Assembly (NCBI GenBank): GCA_944390615.1
Contig: CALXRJ010000048.1
Coordinates: 1 to 5,289, forward strand
Length of the DNA stretch: 5,289 nt
Direction: 5' to 3'
Source of the DNA: an uncultured Clostridia bacterium
Lineage (GTDB): Bacteria; Bacillota; Clostridia; TANB77; CAG-508
The notes under the pieces are model-generated. The model saw nothing but the letters and a program-made list of their open reading frames with translations. It had not been told where the DNA came from and did not search any database. Made by a program: the position numbers and the translations under genes. This document shows positions 1 through 5,288 of the stretch, piece after piece (the first letter of the stretch is position 1; each line of letters begins with the position of its first letter).

Positions 1-64
1 ATCTTTTTTACATAATTTGTTGTCTCTCTGTCCTTTTTCTATTTTTTTTGCATTTTTCTTGTAG

Positions 65-70
65 TATAAT
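65..70 (+). promoter_or_regulatory. Putative -10 box for the small peptide gene
   Basis: A perfect TATAAT lies about 40 nt upstream of the small ORF's ATG, placing a start site near position 77 and a short leader ahead of the ribosome binding site. The -35 region is weak: a 17-bp spacer lands on a run of T (42-47). TTGCAT at 48-53 is only 11 bp away, which is too close. The call rests on the -10 match and its position before a well-formed ribosome binding site. Confidence 0.4.
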
Positions 71-109
71 TTTTGCAGTGATACTTTCCTTTGAAAGGAG
101 GTGAATTAT

Positions 110-238
110 ATGAATCCGTCGCATAAGAGAAAAAGTACTAATAAAATTTCTAAACTTTTACATAAAATTTTAGACTCCATGAAAATAGTTTACGAAATTT
201 CAAAAGTACTAAAAGCTATCATCGATTTATTTCGATGA
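110..238 (+). CDS. Small basic amphipathic peptide, 42 aa, function unknown
   Basis: This is a 42-residue ORF starting MNPSHKRKSTNK and ending at TGA. I do not recognise the family. Its ATG is preceded by a strong ribosome binding site (AAAGGAGGTG, about 94-103, spaced 6 nt), with a TATAAT box upstream and an intrinsic terminator two bases after the stop. This is a complete one-gene transcription unit, the main reason to believe the ORF is real. The peptide has a very basic N-terminus (residues 5-19 hold H, K and R but no D or E). Its second half has I, L, V, M and F spaced every three to four residues (I13, L16, L17, I20, L21, M24, V27, I30, V33, L34, I37, I38, F41), which fits an amphipathic helix better than a classical membrane span. 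There is no signal peptide or cysteine. It could be a membrane-active peptide, a small regulator or a type I toxin-like peptide; none of these is shown. A 9-bp hairpin (217-240) covers its stop codon. Confidence 0.6.
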   Translation: MNPSHKRKSTNKISKLLHKILDSMKIVYEISKVLKAIIDLFR

Positions 239-240
239 TA

Positions 241-279
241 AAAAAAATCAGGCATTGTCGCAAAATGCCTGATTTTTTT
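241..279. terminator. Bidirectional intrinsic terminator
   Basis: This is a perfect 16-bp inverted repeat (arms 241-256 and 264-279) with a 7-base loop GTCGCAA. The GC-rich core is TCAGGCAT/ATGCCTGA, flanked by A7 on the left and T7 on the right. Transcripts on either strand therefore end in a stable hairpin followed by a U run. On the plus strand it ends the 42-aa peptide gene; on the minus strand it can stop transcripts from pnp-scpA and from the putative promoter at 343-370. Confidence 0.92.
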
Positions 280-416
280 GATAATTTTTATTATCATTGG
301 ATCTTTCCTTTAAGGTTTATATATGAATCCTTATATATTTATATTATACTATAAAAATATTAAATTGCAATATTATTGATAAAAAAAGTAAAAGAATCGT
401 TCAACAAAATTCGACA
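280..416. other. AT-rich spacer after scpA; no supported gene
   Basis: This 137-bp stretch lies between the scpA stop and the bidirectional terminator. No convincing ORF was found on either strand. It contains a minus-strand promoter-like pair (343-370) and the small palindrome CCTTTAAGG near 307-315. scpB, which often follows scpA in Firmicutes, is not here. Confidence 0.6.
343..370 (-). promoter_or_regulatory. Putative minus-strand promoter for a short RNA
   Basis: Read on the minus strand, TTGCAA (365-370) and a perfect TATAAT (343-348) are separated by 16 bp, a good vegetative promoter match. Initiation near 336 would produce an RNA of about 95 nt ending at the bidirectional terminator (241-279). 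No convincing gene follows. It could drive a small RNA, or be a chance match in AT-rich DNA, where such boxes are common. Confidence 0.4.
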
Positions 417-1163
417 TTATTTTTTCCTTTTTACATGAATATCTCCAAAAAGCTCTTCTTGCTCTGTTTCTACTTTGCTTCTTCTCGATAATTCTAGTAA
501 CCCAGAAAAAGCGGTTACCACTTCTTGTTTATTATGTTTTTGCAAGGAAAATAATTTGTTAAATACAAAAGTTTTGTTTTTGATTAATTCTTTAAACATC
601 TCTTTTACTTTATCAACCACTGTATAAGTATCTGTTATTGCTATTTTATCTATATTTTTAGCATTTTCATTTACTTTTTCTTGATTTTGGGTCCATAATT
701 TTTGATATAGCTCTGGGATGATATTTTTGTCATACGCATCTTCTATTTTTTGTTTGGGAAGTTCTATATCTTCTGGTAATTTATAAATTCGCTTGGAGTA
801 AATTTCAAAATTTTGTCTTAAAACAGCGGTTATGTCTTTGTATTTTTTATATTCTATAATTCTTCGAATTAATTCGTCTTCTGAAATCTCCTCCTCTTCT
901 TCTTGTTTACTTGGCAGAAGTTTTTTGGATTTGATATATAGAAGAGTAGATGCCAAACTTAAGAATTCACTTGCAATTTCTAAATTTAACTCTTGTGCTT
1001 TATTTAAATATTCTATATATTGGTCTGTTATTTCGTCTAGTTTTATGTCATAAATACTCATTTTATTTTTTTCAATTAAATTGCATAATAAATCCAATGG
1101 ACCTTGAAAATTGTCTAGTTTTATGGCATATTTGTTTGTTTCTAATGTTAATAGATTTGGCAT
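417..1163 (-). CDS. scpA: Segregation and condensation protein A (kleisin)
   Basis: ScpA is the kleisin subunit of the bacterial SMC-ScpAB condensin. It bridges the SMC head domains and helps compact and segregate newly replicated chromosome origins, acting on the nucleoid. The 248-residue protein has the family hallmarks: the N-terminal FQGPLDLL motif (19-26), the conserved helix ASTLLYIKSKKLLP (71-84), an acidic linker (QEEEEEISEDE, 87-97), and a C-terminal winged-helix segment with VVTAFSGLLELSRRSKV (215-231) and ELFGDI (237-242). The length is normal. The start is well supported: AAGGAGGG (1169-1176) lies 5 nt upstream of the ATG. The gap to the pnp stop is only 14 nt and contains that ribosome binding site, so the gene is probably co-transcribed and perhaps translationally coupled with pnp. 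The usual partner scpB is absent immediately downstream and must be elsewhere, since ScpA normally functions with ScpB. Identification is secure. Confidence 0.95.
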   Translation of the reverse strand: MPNLLTLETNKYAIKLDNFQGPLDLLCNLIEKNKMSIYDIKLDEITDQYIEYLNKAQELNLEIASEFLSLASTLLYIKSKKLLPSKQEEEEEISEDELIRRIIEYKKYKDITAVLRQNFEIYSKRIYKLPEDIELPKQKIEDAYDKNIIPELYQKLWTQNQEKVNENAKNIDKIAITDTYTVVDKVKEMFKELIKNKTFVFNKLFSLQKHNKQEVVTAFSGLLELSRRSKVETEQEELFGDIHVKRKK

Positions 1164-1177
1164 CCTGTCCCTCCTTC

Positions 1178-3364
1178 TTATTCATCATGATGGGTATCTT
1201 TGTTTTCGTCTGTGTTTGTTTCCAAGTTTTCTTCTTTATTTCCTTCTTTTAATTCTTGTCTTTTTTCTCTTAATTCATTCATAGCTAAGTTGATTCTTCC
1301 TTGATTGTCGATATCAATTACTTTTACAGTTATTTTTTCGCCTATTTGAACATAATCTTCAATTCTTCTAATATGTTCTTTTGCTATTTTGGATATGTGA
1401 AGTAATCCTTCTCTACCATTTCCTAAATCTACAAATGCTCCATAAGAGGTTAATCTGGTAACTGCTCCATAGTAAATTCCTCCTACTTCGATTTCGCGTA
1501 CAATGTCTTCTATCATATCTAAAGCATCATAAGCTTTTTCACTATTTTGACCATAAATTAATACTTGTCCATCTTCTTCAATATCGATTTTTACGCCTGT
1601 TTCTTCTATGATTTTGTTAATCACTTTTCCGCCTGTTCCTATGACATCTTTTATTTTTTCTACTTTGATTTTGGTTGTAATTATTTTTGGTGTATATTCT
1701 GAAATTTCTTCTCTTGGTTTAGCAAGTACTGGTAGCATAATATCATTTAAGATATACATACGAGCTTTTCTAGTTCTTTCAAATGCTTCTTTTATGATAT
1801 CATAAGATAAACCATCTACTTTAATATCTACTTGGATAGCTGTAATTCCTTTTTCTGTTCCCCCTACTTTGAAGTCCATATCCCCGAAAAAATCTTCAAT
1901 TCCTTGAATATCTGTCATCATGACATAATTTTCTGGGTTTTCTGGGTCTGTTACTAATCCTGTTGAAATTCCAGCAACTGGTCTTTTAATTGGTACACCT
2001 GCATCCATTAATGATAAGGTGCTTGCACAGATACTTCCTTGGGAAGTAGAACCATTGGATGAAAGGATTTCTGATACTACTCTTATAGCATAAGGAAATT
2101 CCTCTACAGATGGTAATACTGGAACTAATGCTTTTTCTGCTAATGCTCCATGACCTATTTCACGTCTTCCAGGTCCACGAGAAGGTCTTGCTTCTCCTAC
2201 AGAATAAGATGGGAAATTGTATTGGTGCATATATCTTTTCGTTGTTTCTGTGTCAATGCCATCTAGTTCTTGTTCTTCACTTATCATACCAAGTGTTGTA
2301 ACAGACATAACTTGTGTTAATCCTCTTGTAAATAAGGCACTTCCATGTACTCTTGGAAGTAAGCCTACTTCACAAGAAAGTGGTCTTATTTCATCTAAAC
2401 CTCTTCCATCTACACGTTTGTGTTCATAGAATATCATGTCTCTTACAATTTTCTTTTCTAGTTTGTATAGAGCTTCTCCGATATTTGCTTTATCTTCTTC
2501 GAATTTTTCTTCTCCAAATTTTTCTTGGTAATTTTCGTTTACTCTTTCTGTTAGTTTTACTACATTGTCATCTCTTATTTGTTTATCTTTTTCTGTTACT
2601 GCTTGTTTCATATCTTCGGTAAAGTTTTCTGCTACATAATCATAAATTTCTGGAATTACGGCAAAGGATTGATATGCAAATTTTGGTTTTCCAATTTCTT
2701 CTTTCATTTTGGAAATAAATTCACATAGTTTTTTGATTTCTACATGAGCAGCTTTAATGGCATCTAGCATAACATCATCTGGAATTTCATTTCCTCCTGC
2801 TTCTATCATAGCAATTTTGTCAATGGTTCCTGCAACCGTTAATGTTAAATCACTTTTGTTTCTTTGTTCTTCTGTTGGGTTTATGATAATTTCGTTATCT
2901 ACTAACCCTACATTTACAGCTGCTGTTGGTCCTCCAAATGGAATATCTGAAATAGATAGTGCGGCGGATGCTCCAATCATGGCTGCTACTTCTGGTGAAT
3001 TATCTTGGTCTACCGATAAAACGGTACATACGACTACAACATCATTTCTAAAGTCTTTTGGAAATAAAGGTCTAAGAGGTCTGTCAATTGCTCTTGAAGT
3101 TAAAATTGCTTTATCAGTTGGTTTTCCTTCTCTTTTGGTATAAGATCCTGGAATTTTTCCTACAGAATATAATTTTTCTTCATAATCTACGGATAATGGG
3201 AAAAAGTCAATTCCTTCTTTTGGCTCTTTGGAAGCTGTTACATTTACCATAACTACTGTGTCTCCATATCTTACTAAAACACTTCCATTGCTTAATGCTG
3301 CCATTTTTCCTGTTTCGATACTTAGTTTTCTTCCTGCTAATTCTGTTTCATAAATTTTAAACAT
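1178..3364 (-). CDS. pnp: Polyribonucleotide nucleotidyltransferase (PNPase)
   Basis: PNPase is a trimeric cytoplasmic exoribonuclease. It degrades RNA 3' to 5' by phosphorolysis, releasing nucleoside diphosphates, and is a main enzyme of mRNA turnover. The 728-residue product has the full domain order: first RNase PH core (about 5-140), helical linker domain (about 150-300), second RNase PH core (about 315-540), KH domain (about 550-610, GTGG loop at 576-579) and S1 domain (628-694). The active core is intact: the phosphate-binding loop SSNGSTS (435-441), and EDFFGDMDF with Asp491 and Asp497 at the places of the E. coli catalytic aspartates. The RNA-contacting segment GPGRREIGHGALAEKALVP is also present. 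An acidic Glu/Asn-rich tail follows S1. An ATG six codons upstream (3382) is in frame, but the only good ribosome binding site (AAGGAG, 3372-3377) lies inside that extension, 7 nt before the ATG at 3364. The mature start MFKIYETELAGR is also typical. The neighbours are rpsO upstream (conserved pairing) and scpA downstream. Confidence 0.97.
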   Translation of the reverse strand: MFKIYETELAGRKLSIETGKMAALSNGSVLVRYGDTVVMVNVTASKEPKEGIDFFPLSVDYEEKLYSVGKIPGSYTKREGKPTDKAILTSRAIDRPLRPLFPKDFRNDVVVVCTVLSVDQDNSPEVAAMIGASAALSISDIPFGGPTAAVNVGLVDNEIIINPTEEQRNKSDLTLTVAGTIDKIAMIEAGGNEIPDDVMLDAIKAAHVEIKKLCEFISKMKEEIGKPKFAYQSFAVIPEIYDYVAENFTEDMKQAVTEKDKQIRDDNVVKLTERVNENYQEKFGEEKFEEDKANIGEALYKLEKKIVRDMIFYEHKRVDGRGLDEIRPLSCEVGLLPRVHGSALFTRGLTQVMSVTTLGMISEEQELDGIDTETTKRYMHQYNFPSYSVGEARPSRGPGRREIGHGALAEKALVPVLPSVEEFPYAIRVVSEILSSNGSTSQGSICASTLSLMDAGVPIKRPVAGISTGLVTDPENPENYVMMTDIQGIEDFFGDMDFKVGGTEKGITAIQVDIKVDGLSYDIIKEAFERTRKARMYILNDIMLPVLAKPREEISEYTPKIITTKIKVEKIKDVIGTGGKVINKIIEETGVKIDIEEDGQVLIYGQNSEKAYDALDMIEDIVREIEVGGIYYGAVTRLTSYGAFVDLGNGREGLLHISKIAKEHIRRIEDYVQIGEKITVKVIDIDNQGRINLAMNELREKRQELKEGNKEENLETNTDENKDTHHDE

Positions 3365-3371
3365 AAAATTT

Positions 3372-3377
3372 CTCCTT
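3372..3377 (-). promoter_or_regulatory. pnp ribosome binding site that decides the start
   Basis: AAGGAG read on the minus strand sits 7 nt ahead of the ATG at 3362-3364. The alternative in-frame ATG at 3380-3382 is preceded only by A/T-rich sequence with no Shine-Dalgarno match, and would place this purine run inside codons 2-4. The shorter PNPase is therefore preferred. Confidence 0.85.
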
Positions 3378-3423
3378 TTCATACTAATTTTTTTACTTTG
3401 ACACCGCTTTTTTGAATAATTTG

Positions 3424-3520
3424 TTTTTTAAGTTTATTATTAGTATGTAACCTCTATAATGTGCTTCTGTACTCAAGCATATTATACAAGCTACACGTAC
3501 TAATATATAAACTTTAAAAA
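3424..3520 (-). ncRNA. Long rpsO-pnp intergenic hairpin (candidate RNase III site)
   Basis: This is a 97-nt imperfect inverted repeat. The left arm in the direction of transcription is 3520 to 3475, the loop is 3474 to 3467 (GAGTACAG), and the right arm is 3466 to 3424. By hand alignment the arms give 43 columns: 37 Watson-Crick pairs, 2 G-U pairs and 4 mismatches, with bulges of 1 and 2 nt in the left arm. Key paired blocks are AAGTTTAT and TATTAGTA near the base, and TATAAT and TGCTT next to the loop. It has no U run after it, so it is not a terminator. In E. coli and Streptomyces the rpsO-pnp region carries a hairpin cut by RNase III, and in E. coli this underlies PNPase autoregulation. 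The same role here is an inference from position and shape. An alternative is a small palindromic mobile element. Confidence 0.65.
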
Positions 3521-3521
3521 T

Positions 3522-3547
3522 TGAGGGCAAAAGATACACTGCCCCCA
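3522..3547 (-). terminator. Intrinsic terminator after rpsO
   Basis: Just beyond the rpsO stop, the minus-strand transcript forms an 8-bp stem, TGGGGGCA pairing with TGCCCTCA (one G-U), around a 10-nt loop. The tail AATTTTT (3515-3521) follows. The U run is short, so some read-through into pnp is plausible. The U run also forms the base of the following long hairpin. The flanking T7 on the plus strand would make it work in the other direction too. Confidence 0.8.
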
Positions 3548-3552
3548 TTTTT

Positions 3553-3819
3553 TTATTTTCTTAATCCTAATTGTTCAACAATTGTTCTATATCTATTAAT
3601 ATCTTTTTTTGCTAGATAGTTTAATAGATTTCTTCTTTTACCAACCATTTTTAGAAGTCCTCTTCTGGAATGATTGTCTTTTTTGTGAACTTTTAAATGT
3701 TCTGTTAATTCATTGATTCTTTCTGTTAAAAGAGCGATTTGTACTTCTGGAGAACCAGTGTCTTTTTCATCTCTTTTATATTTTTCAATGATTTCAGCTT
3801 TTGCCTCTTTTGATATCAT
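3553..3819 (-). CDS. rpsO: 30S ribosomal protein S15
   Basis: S15 is a primary binding protein of the 30S subunit. It binds the three-way junction of helices 20-22 in 16S rRNA, nucleates assembly of the platform and contributes to an intersubunit bridge. The 88-residue protein is normal in length and colinear with E. coli S15. Family residues known to contact rRNA are present: Thr21, Gly22, Gln27, His41, Asp48, Ser51 and Tyr68, within DTGSPEVQ, HKKDNHSRRGLL and the C-terminal LGLRK. The start is supported by a very strong ribosome binding site (AGGAGGTG, ending 7 nt before the ATG). It has its own promoter (3915-3943) and terminator (3522-3547). The 90-nt leader can hide the ribosome binding site, consistent with the S15 feedback control known in several bacteria. 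pnp follows, the conserved arrangement. There are no anomalies. Confidence 0.98.
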   Translation of the reverse strand: MISKEAKAEIIEKYKRDEKDTGSPEVQIALLTERINELTEHLKVHKKDNHSRRGLLKMVGKRRNLLNYLAKKDINRYRTIVEQLGLRK

Positions 3820-3909
3820 TTTTTACACCTCCTATTTTCTTTTCTCCTTAAACCTGGTTTAAAATCGGGTGTCTGAATTATGAACTAAGTGTAAGGAAAT
3901 AATTTACAT
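3820..3909 (-). promoter_or_regulatory. rpsO leader with candidate S15 autoregulatory fold
   Basis: The predicted 90-nt leader has two segments that could each pair with the ribosome binding site AGGAGGTGTAA. UUACACUU (3887-3894) can pair over 8 bp, including one G-U, with AGGUGUAA (3823-3830). ACACC (3868-3872) can pair with GGUGU in the same site. Between them lies a 15-bp near-palindrome, TTAAACC and GGTTTAA around one base (3848-3862), able to form a small hairpin. Competing pairings at the start signal are what an autoregulated S15 leader would need; S15 leaders of different bacteria are known to use unrelated folds. The control function is inferred, not shown. Confidence 0.45.
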
Positions 3910-3914
3910 AGTAT

Positions 3915-3943
3915 ATTCTACTACATTTATTTGTTTTTTGCAA
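3915..3943 (-). promoter_or_regulatory. rpsO promoter
   Basis: On the minus strand, TTGCAA (3938-3943) and TAGAAT (3915-3920) are separated by exactly 17 bp, a strong sigma-A-type match. It predicts initiation near 3909, about 90 nt upstream of the rpsO ATG. It allows rpsO, and by read-through pnp-scpA, to be expressed independently of the sigma-factor operon upstream. Confidence 0.8.
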
Positions 3944-3967
3944 TAGTTTTTTGAAATCTTTTTTTGT

Positions 3968-4035
3968 TGTCAAGGGGTGTCAAGGGGGACGGAGATTTTT
4001 GACAACATTGTCAAAAATCTCCGTCCCCTTTGACA
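3968..4035. repeat. REP-like palindrome with duplicated end
   Basis: Two 28-base arms (3978-4005 and 4008-4035) are inverted copies with a single mismatch, separated by CA. The ends read TGTCAAGGGG/TGTCAAAGGGG, the middle contains GGGGACGGAG, and the arms close in TTTTTGACAA. The 10-mer TGTCAAGGGG is duplicated in tandem at the left (3968-3977 and 3978-3987). Neither strand has a T run after the stem, so it is not a classical terminator. It is much more GC-rich than its surroundings and begins one base after the stop at 4037. I infer a mobile palindromic repeat (REP or MITE class); the GGGGACGG core resembles palindromes I associate with other Firmicutes. It may still slow or end transcription from the upstream operon. 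Confidence 0.75.
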
Positions 4036-4036
4036 T

Positions 4037-5188
4037 TTAATCTTTATCAATCAAGTTGTATTGGTCATTGTAAATTAACTCTTCTTGAATCAAATTATCA
4101 AACATTGCTCCTCCAATAATTTCTCCTGTTGTACAATCGACAAAGTAAGTATAACTGGTTTTGTCATCATATTCTACCACAACACACCAAACTTTTCTTA
4201 CTCTTTCTTCTGTTTGATAAAATACTGCATCTTCTTTTAATTTATATGTATTCTCCCCTGTTTTTTCCATATAAGATAAGATTCCTTTTTCATATTGTTC
4301 TTTATCATTTTCCCTTAAGTATACTTGTGCATTCATTTGTCTAATTCTAATTTCTGCTTTTGTTCCCGTTATAGTTTTATTGGTTTCAATTTCTTTATCT
4401 TTTTGAACAGCAATTTGAATTGCTTCTTCTTTGGTTATTTTTTCTTCATTATTTTCATAAGGATTGCTTGTAAAACTTAAAGAATATAAACCATTAATGG
4501 TAGGTACCCAGCCTATTAATATTTCTTCATTTTCGTTTACTAATTCTCCATATTGTTTTTGGAAAGTAGCATACCAAATATAAGATGCTTCATCTGTTTC
4601 CATATTTCTTACTAAAGATACCATTTTATAGTCTCCTGTATCGCCTTCTGGTCTATATTTTTCAAGTAATTGCCATGCTGTTTTTCTTGCTTCTTCCCTT
4701 GCAATGCCAAAGTTTTTTGGAATGGTATATTCCCAAGTTGGAATACCTACTGATTTTATTTTTCCTGTTTCTGCGTCAATGATTATGGTTACTTTTTCTG
4801 AATTTAAGTACCATATGTTTTCATTTTCTAAAAGATTTTTTTCTAGGTTCAAATTTTTTATGGTTTCCTCATCAAATCCAATTTTTTTCAAATAGTCATT
4901 TCCTATTTTTTCCGCTTCTTCCTGTGAAATACATTTTGCTTTTTCTTCTTCTGTTATTTCTTGTGTTACCTTGTAACTTTCTGGGTCTTTCCAAATTTTT
5001 TCATATACTGCTGTCCCAGTTGCATAAACAAGTCCTCCTGTAATACCAATTGCTAATACAAATGTTGCTACCATTTTTAATACACTTTTTTGGGAAGACT
5101 TAAAATTAACATCGTCCTCTTTTAAATTTGCTATTGCTACTTTCAAACGTGCCTTTTCCATGATTTTTTCTTGTTTTTGCTTATCCAT
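4037..5188 (-). CDS. Single-pass membrane protein with PepSY-like repeats, probable sigma regulator
   Basis: This is a 383-residue protein. Residues 1-35 are charged and predicted cytoplasmic; residues about 36-58 form one membrane helix (VLKMVATFVLAIGITGGLVY); the rest is predicted outside the cell. The outer part shows three loosely repeated units of PepSY/YcdB type, each a helix with an EEA-like pattern followed by strands ending in a TGxI-like turn: 87-147 (ISQEEAEKI ... IIIDAETGKIKSV), 161-240 (AREEARKTAW ... GLYSLSF) and 251-360 (ITKEEAIQIA ... FVDCTTGEIIGG). Its start overlaps the end of an ECF-type sigma gene by 8 nt, the usual layout for a sigma factor and its membrane-bound anti-sigma, so a role in holding or controlling that sigma is likely. 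It lacks the HxxxCxxC motif of zinc anti-sigma factors. A G-rich ribosome binding site (GGGGG, 10 nt upstream) supports the start, although the spacing is long. The domain assignment is by pattern only. Confidence 0.7.
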   Translation of the reverse strand: MDKQKQEKIMEKARLKVAIANLKEDDVNFKSSQKSVLKMVATFVLAIGITGGLVYATGTAVYEKIWKDPESYKVTQEITEEEKAKCISQEEAEKIGNDYLKKIGFDEETIKNLNLEKNLLENENIWYLNSEKVTIIIDAETGKIKSVGIPTWEYTIPKNFGIAREEARKTAWQLLEKYRPEGDTGDYKMVSLVRNMETDEASYIWYATFQKQYGELVNENEEILIGWVPTINGLYSLSFTSNPYENNEEKITKEEAIQIAVQKDKEIETNKTITGTKAEIRIRQMNAQVYLRENDKEQYEKGILSYMEKTGENTYKLKEDAVFYQTEERVRKVWCVVVEYDDKTSYTYFVDCTTGEIIGGAMFDNLIQEELIYNDQYNLIDKD

Positions 5189-5288
5189 GATAAGTATACC
5201 CCCTTTTTTCTAAAATTTTTTTTAGTTTTTTTCTAATTCTAAAAAGTCTAGATTTTATCTTTTGTTCTGATAAATTAAGTTCTTTGGC
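5181..5288 (-). CDS. ECF-type RNA polymerase sigma factor, C-terminal end (partial)
   Basis: This is an open frame running in from the window edge for 35 codons and ending at TAA (5181-5183). The visible protein, AKELNLSEQKIKSRLFRIRK followed by KLKKILEKRGYTYHG, matches the second half of sigma region 4. That includes the recognition-helix pattern LSxxxIKSRLxRxRKKL, which contacts the -35 element in ECF sigma factors. The rest of the gene, including region 2, lies outside the window, so the subgroup cannot be named. Its stop codon lies inside the first codons of the next gene (8-nt overlap), suggesting translational coupling of sigma and regulator. A LuxR-type helix-turn-helix is a less likely alternative. 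Confidence 0.75.
   Translation of the reverse strand, partial: AKELNLSEQKIKSRLFRIRKKLKKILEKRGYTYHG

Noticed and set aside
1..60. End of another gene at the left edge
   Set aside because: Reading both strands gave only T-rich sequence with early stops and no start signal or recognisable protein end.
48..70. TTGCAT and TATAAT as a promoter pair
   Set aside because: The spacer is 11 bp, too short for sigma-A-type promoters. Only the -10 box is kept as support.
190..297. Minus-strand 35-codon ORF preceded by AAAGGAAAG, downstream of the 343-370 promoter
   Set aside because: It runs straight through the perfect terminator stem and is antisense to the small peptide gene. Its residues 7-20 are simply the translated terminator. 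A non-coding RNA is the simpler reading.
832..1252. Two plus-strand open frames across scpA and the pnp 3' end
   Set aside because: They are shadows of scpA/pnp with Phe/Leu/Ser-rich low-complexity content from reading Lys/Glu/Ile-rich genes backwards.
2757..3143. Plus-strand 128-codon open frame inside pnp
   Set aside because: It is antisense to the first PNPase core domain, has no ribosome binding site, and shows no recognisable motif. It is open because of the codon bias of pnp.
3978..4035. Palindrome as an intrinsic terminator of the sigma operon
   Set aside because: No T run follows the stem on either strand within 10 bases, so the classical terminator requirement is not met.
4129..4895. 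Several plus-strand open frames with apparent hydrophobic stretches opposite the membrane protein gene
   Set aside because: The hydrophobicity is an artefact of T-rich antisense codons; none has a start signal.
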